NCBI GenBank assembly: GCA_002319795.1
Contig: DCFU01000038.1
Span: forward strand, 13,394-77,393
DNA length: 64,000 nt
Direction: 5' to 3'
From: Megamonas sp. UBA1796
GTDB lineage: Bacteria > Bacillota > Negativicutes > Selenomonadales > Selenomonadaceae
In this document: positions 36,488-43,735 of the stretch, in pieces
Layout of the letters: every line of letters begins with the position of its first letter
Numbering within the stretch: position 1 is the stretch's first letter
Notes under the pieces: generated by a model
The model's database searches: none
Told to the model about the DNA's origin: nothing
The model's input: only the letters and a program-made list of their open reading frames with translations
Made by a program: the position numbers and the translations under genes

Positions 36488-36509
36488 GTGACAGGGAAGG
36501 GGTTTTTCT

Positions 36510-37445
36510 ATGCCAATAAAGATACCAAATAATTTGCCGGCAACGCATGTACTGGAAGGCGAAAATATTTTTGTAATGGACACAGATCGGGCCTATAGGC
36601 AGGATATCCGTCCATTACGAATACTCATTCTAAATCTTATGCCCTTAAAATCCGTAACAGAAACGCAGCTTTTGCGTCTTTTGGGCAATTCACCGCTGCA
36701 GGTTGAGGTTGACTTCATTTATACGGAATCGTATGTTCCGCAGCATACCTCGCAGGAATATCTGACGGAGTTTTATGGTACATTTGCCGAGGTGCGTCAT
36801 AAGAAATATGATGGCTTCATTATAACAGGTGCACCGGTAGAGCGGATGCCTTTTGAAGAGGTTGCTTATTGGGATGAGGTCTGTGAGATTATGGAGTGGA
36901 GTAAAACGCATGCGTATTCAACATTCCATATTTGCTGGGGCGCGCAGGCCGGCCTTTATTATCATTACAATATCCCCAAATATGATATAGCACCGAAGGT
37001 TTTTGGCGTTTTTAAGCATCGCTTGCTTGTGGACCACGAAAAACTTTTTCGTGGATTTGATGATGAATTTTATGTGCCGCATTCCCGTCATACGGAGGTA
37101 CGCCGGGAAGATATCGCAAAGGTTCGGGAACTTACTATCATGGCTGAAGCTGAAAACCCTGCCGGAGTTTATTGCGTAGCAAATCTTCCAAAGAGGCAGT
37201 TCTTTATTACGGGCCATGCTGAATATGACCCTATGACCTTGAAGGGAGAGTATGACCGTGATGTAGCAGCAGGACTCGATATGCAGATACCATGCAATTA
37301 CTATCCGCAGGACAATCCTGCGAAAACACCGGTTGTTCGCTGGCGTTCCGTAGCAAATCTTCTTTTTGCCAACTGGTTGAATTATTATGTGTATCAGGAA
37401 ACCCCGTATGAACTGGATGAACTCTACCATGAACAGGAGGACTAG
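36510..37445 (+). CDS. metA: Homoserine O-acetyltransferase (MetA family)
   Basis: 311 residues, standard length. Catalytic Cys142 in HICWGAQAGLYY, and His/Glu in TGHAEYD near 235. Residue 111 is Glu (GAPVE), which in characterised MetA enzymes goes with acetyl-CoA, whereas succinyl-CoA users such as the E. coli enzyme have Gly there. The product is thus predicted to be O-acetylhomoserine for methionine synthesis. No SAM riboswitch or other leader is seen upstream. Confidence 0.95.
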   Translation: MPIKIPNNLPATHVLEGENIFVMDTDRAYRQDIRPLRILILNLMPLKSVTETQLLRLLGNSPLQVEVDFIYTESYVPQHTSQEYLTEFYGTFAEVRHKKYDGFIITGAPVERMPFEEVAYWDEVCEIMEWSKTHAYSTFHICWGAQAGLYYHYNIPKYDIAPKVFGVFKHRLLVDHEKLFRGFDDEFYVPHSRHTEVRREDIAKVRELTIMAEAENPAGVYCVANLPKRQFFITGHAEYDPMTLKGEYDRDVAAGLDMQIPCNYYPQDNPAKTPVVRWRSVANLLFANWLNYYVYQETPYELDELYHEQED

Positions 37446-37517
37446 GACTTACAGCGGATTTTCAGTGAGACTGTGTAGACTTGAGACTGGTTTAAAAATA
37501 TACCAGGGGGAATGCAA

Positions 37518-38132
37518 ATGAAGTGCAGGATAATAGCAGGGATCATGCTTATGGCGTTTTTTACATTGACTCCGCTCGTAGAAGCGGCTCCACAGGTACC
37601 CGAAAATGTGTATCAATGGGTACAGTCTTCGGCACGTGCCAACTATTATTTCAATAAACAGCAGATTTGCTATGCAGTTACAGATATGGGATATACAGAT
37701 CTTAATACATTGATCGTTCCGGTTTTAAAGGTTTATGATGATGTACAGATACAGGATGTCCTGGATAAGCGCCGGTGGAAGATGCTTCCCATGGACGGCT
37801 ATAATGATCTGATCGGAGAGGCGGATTATCTGCGATTTGATTTGGCAAAAAATACGGTGACCGTAACAGAACTGGATTATCTGGACTCTACCTGGAGCGC
37901 GTTGGATGCGAGCTATCCAAATCAGCCAATTGAAATTGGCACCTTGCCAGAGAAGAGTCAGGAGAGAAACTTTTATCAATCTATTTTGTCTTATGCGAAA
38001 CAGCATAGGGATGAAATCATTCAGCAGACAAAAGGAACGCTGAGCCCGGTGGATACAAAGAGACTGGCAGACGAGAAGAAGGCTGCTCTAAAAACAGATA
38101 AGATGAAAATACAGAAGGATAAACAAAAATAG
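37518..38132 (+). CDS. Secreted protein of unknown function
   Basis: 204 residues from ATG 37518; AGGGGG is 7 bases upstream of it and only 1 base before the ATG at 37512. Signal peptide MKCRIIAGIMLMAFFTLTP with cleavage after VEA. The mature N-terminus recalls the other secreted protein before metA. The C-terminal 40 residues are highly charged and Lys-rich. Probably periplasmic; role unknown. Confidence 0.72.
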   Translation: MKCRIIAGIMLMAFFTLTPLVEAAPQVPENVYQWVQSSARANYYFNKQQICYAVTDMGYTDLNTLIVPVLKVYDDVQIQDVLDKRRWKMLPMDGYNDLIGEADYLRFDLAKNTVTVTELDYLDSTWSALDASYPNQPIEIGTLPEKSQERNFYQSILSYAKQHRDEIIQQTKGTLSPVDTKRLADEKKAALKTDKMKIQKDKQK

Positions 38133-38184
38133 TCCCTACAGGATAGTAGGAAAAGTACTTTTGTGATTTTAGGAGGGGCATAAT

Positions 38185-39228
38185 TTGCAGCATGCATTGA
38201 TACGAAAGGCAGAGCAGGAGCACTGGCTTAGTGAAGAGGAACTTGCCATGCTGCTGGTGGATGTGTCTGTTGAGGAGGAGCTCGCAGCTGCGGCGGATCG
38301 CGTGCGTGCTGCCTATGTAGGAAATGATGTTCATCTTCGGGGACTCATCGAGTTTTCGAATGTTTGTCGTCAGAATTGTAAATATTGTGGATTGCGCCGG
38401 GACAATGGAAAGATTGAGCGCTACCGCATAGAAGCAGAAGAAATACTTGCGCTGGCAAGAAAAGCAAAGGGATATGGCTATCGGACTGTAGTCATGCAGT
38501 CGGGAGAAGACATGTATTTTTCCGCCGAACGTCTATCGGATATTTTGCGTGAAATAAAGCAAATGGATTTAGCGATAACGCTTTCAATTGGCGAACGCAG
38601 CTTCGAAGAGTACAAGCTGTTACGCGAGGCTGGAGCAGATCGCTATCTTTTACGTATTGAGACGACGGATGAAAAACTTTATGAACGGATGGACCCGGGC
38701 ATGAGCTTTGCCAATCGCTTGCGGTGCCTCCAAAATCTTCGGACGCTGGGCTATGAGGTTGGCACAGGCAGCCTCATAGGACTGCCGGGGCAGACCATCC
38801 GGTCGCTTGTACGGGATATTCTTTTTTTTAAAAGTATAGACGCGGATATGATAGGCATTGGGCCGTTCATTCCGAATGGAGATACACCGCTGGCAGGAGA
38901 GGCAACGGGAGATTTCCATCTTACGCGCCGTATGGTGTCACTGTTGCGTTTGCTTATGCCGGAAGCGAATATTCCGGCAACGACGGCAATGGAGACGCTC
39001 ATGCCAAATGCTCGTGTGCTTATTTTGCAATCGGGCGCGAATGTTGTTATGCCGAATGTCACTGAGGGTGATTATCGGCGTAAATATGCATTGTACCCCG
39101 GTAAAATGTGCGTAGCGGATACGCCTGTGCAATGCATGGAATGTATGAGCGGCAAGGTACGGAGTATTGGCCGGTATGTGTCAGGGGATAAGGGCTTTCG
39201 CCATCATAACCATGTAGCTGGAAGCTAA
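38185..39228 (+). CDS. hydE: [FeFe]-hydrogenase maturation radical SAM protein HydE
   Basis: 347 residues, TTG start with AGGAGGGG 6 bases upstream. Radical SAM TIM barrel: RGLIEFSNVCRQNCKYCGLR holds the CX3CX2C motif; GTGSLIGLPGQ and GPFIPNGDTPL are typical of HydE. It works with HydF and HydG to build the hydrogenase H-cluster; those genes and the hydrogenase lie outside the window. C-terminal Cys residues (CMECMSGKV) may hold the optional second cluster. Confidence 0.9.
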   Translation: MQHALIRKAEQEHWLSEEELAMLLVDVSVEEELAAAADRVRAAYVGNDVHLRGLIEFSNVCRQNCKYCGLRRDNGKIERYRIEAEEILALARKAKGYGYRTVVMQSGEDMYFSAERLSDILREIKQMDLAITLSIGERSFEEYKLLREAGADRYLLRIETTDEKLYERMDPGMSFANRLRCLQNLRTLGYEVGTGSLIGLPGQTIRSLVRDILFFKSIDADMIGIGPFIPNGDTPLAGEATGDFHLTRRMVSLLRLLMPEANIPATTAMETLMPNARVLILQSGANVVMPNVTEGDYRRKYALYPGKMCVADTPVQCMECMSGKVRSIGRYVSGDKGFRHHNHVAGS

Positions 39229-39256
39229 ATAGCAGAGGAAAAGGCGCTGGAGATTT

Positions 39257-39379
39257 ATGAAAAAAGGGCTGTATCTTATAGCGGTAATGCTTTTGTTGGC
39301 AGGGCTTTATCGTGGGGAGGAACAGATGGTGCTGAAAAAAGCAGTGACGATTTGTCTGGAGTGTATAGGAATTGGCTAG
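39257..39379 (+). CDS. CD1871A-type CXXC micro-protein
   Basis: 40 residues: a hydrophobic helix (GLYLIAVMLLLAGLYRGEEQ) and a tail ending ICLECIGIG with a CXXC motif. It matches the CD1871A-type family, tiny membrane proteins whose genes precede a 4Fe-4S membrane protein. Its stop is inside the start region of the next gene. Missed by length-limited gene finders. Likely a redox or electron-carrying accessory; function not known. Confidence 0.82.
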   Translation: MKKGLYLIAVMLLLAGLYRGEEQMVLKKAVTICLECIGIG

Positions 39380-40223
39380 CAGGAAAATCATACAATCGTT
39401 CAGTGCTTTTGTTTGTAATATATATTTGCCGGGATTCGCCAATGGGCATATTTATCAGGGAGGCATAAAAGCCTTATGCCTGCCGGGCCTTAATTGCTAT
39501 TCTTGTCCAGGGGCTATCGGGGCATGTCCGGTGGGCGCTTTACAGAGTGCATTGAGTGGGACTGTGCTACGGTTTCCTTTTTATGTGATGGGAACATTCT
39601 TGGCGTTTGGACTGCTTTTTGGTCGGCTGATTTGCGGCTGGTTATGTCCATTTGGGCTAGTACAGGAGATGCTCTTCGGACTTCCTACCAGGAAAATGCA
39701 GAAATCGCATTTCACAGCCAGACTATGCAGTCTGAAATACTTGTTAGGAATCGGATTGGTTGTGCTTGCTCCGGTTTTGCTTTATGCAGCCCAGGGAATT
39801 GGTGAGCCGGCATTTTGTGAATATTTTTGTCCGGCAGGTACCTTGGAAGCGGCAGTGCCATTGCTTTCTATGAATGATGACCTTTGGGCAGCTGCAGGAT
39901 GGCTCACAGTCTGGAAGTTTTTTATATTGTCAGTGTTTCTGGTAATCATGGTATTTGTTTATCGGCCTTTCTGCCGGTTTGCTTGTCCTCTGGGAGCATG
40001 GTACGGACTATTTAACCGTCAGGCTGCTTTGGGGATAGCCGTTGATGAACAGCGCTGCACACACTGCGGACAGTGTGCGGCTGTATGCCGCATGGATGTA
40101 AGAATTGCTGGCGATCCTGAATGTATCTCTTGCGGCGCCTGCAGGCCAATATGTCCGGAGCATGCGGTCTATTTTCGTAAATTATGGTATGGGAAAAATA
40201 TGGCAGAGGTGAATAAGAATTGA
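39372..40223 (+). CDS. 4Fe-4S membrane protein (NapH-like)
   Basis: 283 residues, TTG start overlapping the micro-protein stop. About four transmembrane helices, a Cys-rich start (LPGLNCYSCPGAIGACPVGAL), the CGWLCPFGLVQE and RFACPLGAW motifs of NapH/CcoG-like proteins, and two ferredoxin clusters at the C-terminus (CTHCGQCAAVC, CISCGACRPIC). Suggests electron transfer across the membrane to a thiol partner; the next gene is a lipoprotein thioredoxin. Confidence 0.88.
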   Translation: MASRKIIQSFSAFVCNIYLPGFANGHIYQGGIKALCLPGLNCYSCPGAIGACPVGALQSALSGTVLRFPFYVMGTFLAFGLLFGRLICGWLCPFGLVQEMLFGLPTRKMQKSHFTARLCSLKYLLGIGLVVLAPVLLYAAQGIGEPAFCEYFCPAGTLEAAVPLLSMNDDLWAAAGWLTVWKFFILSVFLVIMVFVYRPFCRFACPLGAWYGLFNRQAALGIAVDEQRCTHCGQCAAVCRMDVRIAGDPECISCGACRPICPEHAVYFRKLWYGKNMAEVNKN

Positions 40224-40762
40224 AAAAGATAGTGTTAATCCTTATGCTGCTAACCTTGCTGATTACTACAGGTTGTCAGGGAACTGAAAAGCACACTTCT
40301 GCGCCGGCATCGGATGCTCCGAAACCGGAGGCACAAGCGAAACAGCCAACAGAAAATGGTCTTGCACCAGATGCCAAAATTAAGACATTTGAAGGGACGC
40401 AGGTGATGCTGTCTGAACTTTCCAAGGATAAGCCTCTTTACTTGAATTTTTGGGCATCGTGGTGTCCACCTTGTGTAAGGGAGATGCCTCATATTGAAAA
40501 AATGTATCAGAAATATGGCGATAAGATCAATTTTGCTGCTGTTACAGTAGATGAAAATATCGGTGATGCAGAGGCTTTCACGGCGAAGGCTGGGTTTACA
40601 ATGCCAATTTATACTGGTGACGCAAAGCAATTGGGCCAAGATTATGGCTTAGAGGCTATACCGGTGTCGCTTATTATCAAGCAGGGGAAAATCGTTTCTA
40701 AGGTAGTAGGTGCTATGGATGCGACAGCCTTGGAACAATTCTTATCTGCAGGCTTGAAATAA
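40220..40762 (+). CDS. TlpA/ResA-type thioredoxin lipoprotein
   Basis: 180 residues, TTG start overlapping the previous stop by 4 bases. Lipobox LITTGC, a spacer to about 45, then a thioredoxin fold with active site WASWCPPC (about 87-94) and cis-Pro loop EAIPVSL. Probably a membrane-anchored reductase receiving electrons from the ferredoxin-like membrane protein and reducing extracytoplasmic disulphides. Confidence 0.92.
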   Translation: MKKIVLILMLLTLLITTGCQGTEKHTSAPASDAPKPEAQAKQPTENGLAPDAKIKTFEGTQVMLSELSKDKPLYLNFWASWCPPCVREMPHIEKMYQKYGDKINFAAVTVDENIGDAEAFTAKAGFTMPIYTGDAKQLGQDYGLEAIPVSLIIKQGKIVSKVVGAMDATALEQFLSAGLK

Positions 40763-40782
40763 GAACCTTTTCATTTTCTGAT

Positions 40783-40839
40783 AAAAAACCCTGTCCAAAG
40801 AGTCGATGCAAGGCATTTACTCTTTGGACAGGGTTTTTT
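40783..40839. terminator. Bidirectional terminator
   Basis: A perfect stem of about 21 bp (left arm AAAAAACCCTGTCCAAAGAG, 40783 on; right arm ends about 40839) between the convergent tlpA and mgsA genes; it runs up to the mgsA stop. Confidence 0.9.
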
Positions 40840-41240
40840 TATTTCTTGTTGGCTTCGTCACTTTCATTTTTTTTGTCTGCGATATATTTCAATAGGATAT
40901 GAGCGCTCTTGCGGTTTGTTGCCAAAGGAATATTATGCACGTCGCAGAGACGTAAAAGCGCGTTAATATCGGGTTCGTGTGGCTGAGAAGTCAGAGGATC
41001 ACGCAGGAAAATAACAAAGTCAATTTGTTCTGTAGCTACGCGGGCTCCAATTTGCTGGTCACCGCCCAAAGGACCAGACATCATGGTTTCAACATCCAGC
41101 CCGAAGGTTTCGTTGATTAGTGTGCCCGTGGTATGTGTGGCAATGAGATGAAATTCAGCAAGCAGTTCTTTATGATGCCCGACAAACTCGAGCATTTCAT
41201 TCTTTTTTTTATCATGTGCAATTAAAGCAATAGTTTTCAT
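40839..41240 (-). CDS. mgsA: Methylglyoxal synthase
   Basis: 133 residues. Converts dihydroxyacetone phosphate to methylglyoxal and phosphate, a bypass of lower glycolysis. IALIAHDKKK start, ATHTTG, the GPLGGDQQIGA motif with catalytic Asp, and FLRDPLTSQPHEPD are all conserved. AAAGGAGA lies 8 bases before the ATG. Monocistronic. Confidence 0.96.
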   Translation of the reverse strand: MKTIALIAHDKKKNEMLEFVGHHKELLAEFHLIATHTTGTLINETFGLDVETMMSGPLGGDQQIGARVATEQIDFVIFLRDPLTSQPHEPDINALLRLCDVHNIPLATNRKSAHILLKYIADKKNESDEANKK

Positions 41241-41263
41241 GAAAATTCTCCTTTATATTATAT

Positions 41264-41482
41264 TTACCTATCCCTAGTATAATTCATTTTGTGGAAAGCG
41301 TAAACTAAAAAAAGATCGATATAAAAACTATAGCCTATCGTAATGCACTTAAATTGCAACCTGCGAAATGAATATAATTTCAATTTATTAGGGAAAATAT
41401 GGATTGAAAATGCATTTATCATAGACAATGTGAATAAATGTTTTTTAAATATTTTTTCCTGTAAACGAGAAAAATTGCCCAT
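41264..41482 (-). CDS. Possible small basic protein, unknown
   Basis: A 72-residue minus-strand frame starting MGNFSRLQEKIFKK with AAAGGAG 9 bases upstream. Rich in Lys, Phe and Tyr, no motif. It lies just downstream of the SinR-like gene. The AT-rich codons make a chance ORF quite possible. Confidence 0.3.
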   Translation of the reverse strand: MGNFSRLQEKIFKKHLFTLSMINAFSIHIFPNKLKLYSFRRLQFKCITIGYSFYIDLFLVYAFHKMNYTRDR

Positions 41483-41547
41483 CGCATGATACTCCTTTAT
41501 CACGCGTGAGCACATAAGAATAACAGTCAAAAGGCGGAAAGCACCTG

Positions 41548-41829
41548 TCAGGATAAAGACAATTTTACTGAATCTGCACCACAAACAGTTTTTCCCCAGG
41601 CGGCTTCACCCGTCAACGCTCCAACAAATATTCTATCCGTTGGATTTACATGAGTCAGCAATTCATCCCGAATTCGCTTAGCAGTCGAGGAAGTATCAAC
41701 TATCCAGGTGGATTCACATATCTTACAAGCGTTTTGATATTGGCTTATACGATGGAGCAGACTCTGGTAGTTTTTCTCGGAACTGCATAAATCATAGGTG
41801 ATTATTTTGGCATTCGTCGTAAAAGTCAC
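41548..41829 (-). CDS. Orphan Cas2/SinR-like small protein, start disturbed
   Basis: About 85-93 residues. KIITYDLCSSEKNYQSLLHRI, CESTWIVDTSSTAKRIRDEL and FVGALTGEAAW match a family of stand-alone Cas2-like (SinR-type) proteins with a ferredoxin-like fold. No CRISPR or other cas gene is nearby. The start is odd: AAAGGAGG is fused to the only GTG in frame, while an ATG 15 bases on is out of frame by one base at an A run, so a one-base deletion may have damaged the gene. Confidence 0.55.
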   Translation of the reverse strand: MTFTTNAKIITYDLCSSEKNYQSLLHRISQYQNACKICESTWIVDTSSTAKRIRDELLTHVNPTDRIFVGALTGEAAWGKTVCGADSVKLSLS

Positions 41830-42022
41830 CTCCTTTACTGAAAAACAATTCTACAAATTAAAAAAATATCCTTCCTAATGAGGTAATTAAATAGATAAAA
41901 AATATAAAATTTGATACTTTAGTCTGGGAAAGTATTTACTGCTTTTTACAGGGCGGCTATCAAAAGCAACTGAGGCGTATTCTTTGGCATTTTTGTATTT
42001 ATTATTTTGAAATAAAAAACAC

Positions 42023-42051
42023 TTGCGTTTATGATGTTTTTAAGGTATAAT
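42023..42051 (+). promoter_or_regulatory. Promoter of the short-leader/micro-protein unit
   Basis: TTGCGT (42023-42028), 17 bases, TATAAT (42046-42051). Transcription would start near 42058, just before a terminated leader. Confidence 0.75.
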
Positions 42052-42057
42052 TAATTA

Positions 42058-42129
42058 TTATGAGTATGTGTGAATGTCATACGAAATATTTAGATTTTGC
42101 GCCGCTCGGTAGAAATCCGGGCGGTTTTT
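42058..42129 (+). ncRNA. Short terminated leader RNA (candidate sRNA or attenuator)
   Basis: From the predicted start site, a hairpin GTATG/CATAC is followed by a full intrinsic terminator (CCGCTCGG 42102-42109 with CCGGGCGG 42117-42124, one G-U pair, then five T). The RNA would be about 72 bases. A frame starting MSMCECHTKYL runs through it. No known riboswitch class is recognisable. Confidence 0.55.
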
Positions 42130-42155
42130 GTGTTAGGCACAAGAGAGGAAATAAA

Positions 42156-42335
42156 ATGGGTTATTTAAATAAAAACTTGCTAATTGAAGTTAAAGGAGGG
42201 GACAGGCATAGTGGCTCCTGCGTATCGGAAGATCATGGCGGACTTGTTTTACGGGAACATATGAAAGATGGTTCTGTTGAACATAATAAGTACCTTTTTG
42301 ACAATATGGTTTTCTGTATGGAACGATATGCATAA
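42156..42335 (+). CDS. Small protein of unknown function behind the leader
   Basis: 59 residues, MGYLNKNLLIEVKGGDRHSGS onwards, with AGAGGAAAT before the ATG. Two Cys, several His and acidic residues, no membrane segment. Lies between the leader terminator and its own terminator, so its expression should depend on read-through. A longer frame from 42060 is possible but would be translated through the terminator. Confidence 0.5.
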   Translation: MGYLNKNLLIEVKGGDRHSGSCVSEDHGGLVLREHMKDGSVEHNKYLFDNMVFCMERYA

Positions 42336-42363
42336 AATTAACTTCATATTGTAGGTTCGAACG

Positions 42364-42398
42364 GTCGCTTCTAATATCTATTGAAAGCGGCTTTTTTT
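42364..42398 (+). terminator. Terminator after the 59-residue gene
   Basis: GTCGCTT (42364-42370) with AAGCGGC (42385-42391), then seven T. Confidence 0.7.
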
Positions 42399-42562
42399 GT
42401 AGATAGCGTATGATTCTTAATACTTTTTTGTGTCTGAGATGATTTTTGATGTGCAATAACATGCGATTATAGCTTTTTACAAATACGTATTATAACTGCT
42501 TTGCCGCTGTATGGAAGTATGAAATTTTTAGTAAGAACAGATTTTTTAAGGAGCGTGAAGGA

Positions 42563-42913
42563 ATGAAGGTTATATATGATTTTTCCAAATATCGGATAAT
42601 ATTTTCTGATATTGAAGGAAGGGGCGTATTTCCTTCCTGTGGCAGTATATCTTGGGAAACCAATTCAAATATAACGAATGGTGTGGATCCAACAGAATTG
42701 AAACAAGACACGGCATGTGATGGCCGTATATGTGTTATTGAGAAAGATGATGGACTACATTCGTTTTTGCAAAATGTTGCGCAACTAAAATCGAATACTG
42801 CTATCATGATAGCAGGGAATGGTGATGCACTGCTGAATTTGATTGCCGTGGTTGAATCTTGCGAAACGTATGGTAAGGATGGGGTTTTGTGGAACTTAAA
42901 AAAGAAAGGGTAA
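42563..42913 (+). CDS. Orphan protein of unknown function
   Basis: 116 residues, starting MKVIYDFSKYRIIFSDIEGRG, with AAGGAG upstream. Short strands alternate with charged loops; a possible second half (SNTAIMIAGNGDALLNLIAVVE) looks like a Rossmann-type strand-helix. No family recognised. Flanked by terminators, so a single-gene unit in an AT-rich stretch of small genes. Confidence 0.6.
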   Translation: MKVIYDFSKYRIIFSDIEGRGVFPSCGSISWETNSNITNGVDPTELKQDTACDGRICVIEKDDGLHSFLQNVAQLKSNTAIMIAGNGDALLNLIAVVESCETYGKDGVLWNLKKKG

Positions 42914-42932
42914 CTGTCTTTTCTTTATATTC

Positions 42933-42973
42933 AAATCCGGAATCTCGCTTAAGATTTCGGATTTTATTTTTTT
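42933..42973 (+). terminator. Terminator after the 116-residue gene
   Basis: AAATCCG (42933-42939) with CGGATTT (42958-42964), extended by AATC/GATT, then a T-rich tail. Confidence 0.75.
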
Positions 42974-43013
42974 GTATACAGCAATGTACATGATGCATAC
43001 AAAATTGTAACAT

Positions 43014-43057
43014 AAAAACAGCCTGATTCAGGCTTTCACCATGAATCAGGCTGTTTT
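43014..43057 (-). terminator. Terminator of the cold-shock gene
   Basis: AAAACAGCCTGATTCA (43015-43030) pairs with TGAATCAGGCTGTTTT (43042-43057); on the minus strand a T run follows. Confidence 0.85.
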
Positions 43058-43116
43058 CGTTGGTAAGAAACGTTCTAAATGCCTTGCTGATATATTGTTA
43101 TAACAAGGCTAAGAAA

Positions 43117-43329
43117 TTAGATCGCTTGAACGTTGACAGCTCTCAAACGGCCTTTTTTCTTAGAATCTTCTTCGATATCAAAAGAAACCTTCTGATTTTC
43201 GTTCAGAGTCTTAAAACCTGACGACGTAATAGCGGAAAAATGTACGAATATATCTTCGCTATTCGCATCGTTAGTGATAAAACCGAAACCCTTGTCTGCA
43301 TTAAACCATTTTACTGTACCTGTATTCAT
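43117..43329 (-). CDS. csp: Cold-shock protein (CspA family)
   Basis: 70 residues from ATG 43329, chosen because GGAGGT precedes it and the length is typical; a longer frame to 43344 is not needed. RNA-binding motifs KGFGFI (RNP1) and DIFVHF (RNP2) are intact on the five-stranded barrel. Acts as an RNA chaperone. Its mRNA has a 125-base 5' UTR with a strong hairpin, as in cold-induced csp genes. Confidence 0.96.
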   Translation of the reverse strand: MNTGTVKWFNADKGFGFITNDANSEDIFVHFSAITSSGFKTLNENQKVSFDIEEDSKKKGRLRAVNVQAI

Positions 43330-43379
43330 TATAGGTACCTCCAAATTTATTATTATATTCTAGTGTAAAAATAAAAGAT

Positions 43380-43429
43380 CACATATTTTTGTAAATCATC
43401 GTATCAACAATAACTTACAAAAACATGTG
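43380..43429 (-). promoter_or_regulatory. Long hairpin in the csp 5' UTR
   Basis: CACATATTTTTGTAA (43380-43394) and TTACAAAAACATGTG (43415-43429) form a 15-bp stem (one G-U pair) in the csp leader. Its AT-rich stem could respond to temperature, as known for csp leaders; this is inference. Confidence 0.55.
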
Positions 43430-43459
43430 AGTTTAATCGCCACATCCGAATACTACTTT

Positions 43460-43488
43460 AGTATAGCATTTGGAATGTGTTTTGTCAA
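43460..43488 (-). promoter_or_regulatory. Promoter of the cold-shock gene
   Basis: On the minus strand TTGACA (43488-43483), 17 bases, TATACT (43465-43460), start site about 125 bases before the ATG. Confidence 0.85.
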
Positions 43489-43663
43489 ACAATAAATTAT
43501 TTTAGACGATGTAGCAGACTAGCAGCGCAGGGTTGTTATGATTTTTATGTTTTATACTTATGGGATAAAACATAAAAAATTATTGTAAGAAAGTCCTATC
43601 ATACTATAATACTGTTGAATGTGGTTCAATATTCTATTGTGAAAACAAACTGATACAATGGCA

Positions 43664-43693
43664 TTGTAATGATGTATACACTTATAGTATAAT
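43664..43693 (+). promoter_or_regulatory. Probable ilvB promoter
   Basis: TTGTAA (43664-43669), 18 bases, TATAAT (43688-43693), about 40 bases before the TTG start. The leader is too short for a T-box. Other AT-rich sequence in 43489-43663 shows nothing clear. Confidence 0.55.
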
Positions 43694-43735
43694 ATAGAAA
43701 AACTTTTCAATTACATGTAACGAGGGGGCTAGGCT

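Noticed and set aside
41483..41584. N-terminal part of the 106-residue minus frame overlapping the SinR-like gene
   Set aside because: Overlaps the SinR-like gene; a start at 41482 with a ribosome site is the better reading of that frame.
43489..43735. T-box or attenuator for ilvB
   Set aside because: No leader peptide, T-box sequence or terminator seen before the TTG start.
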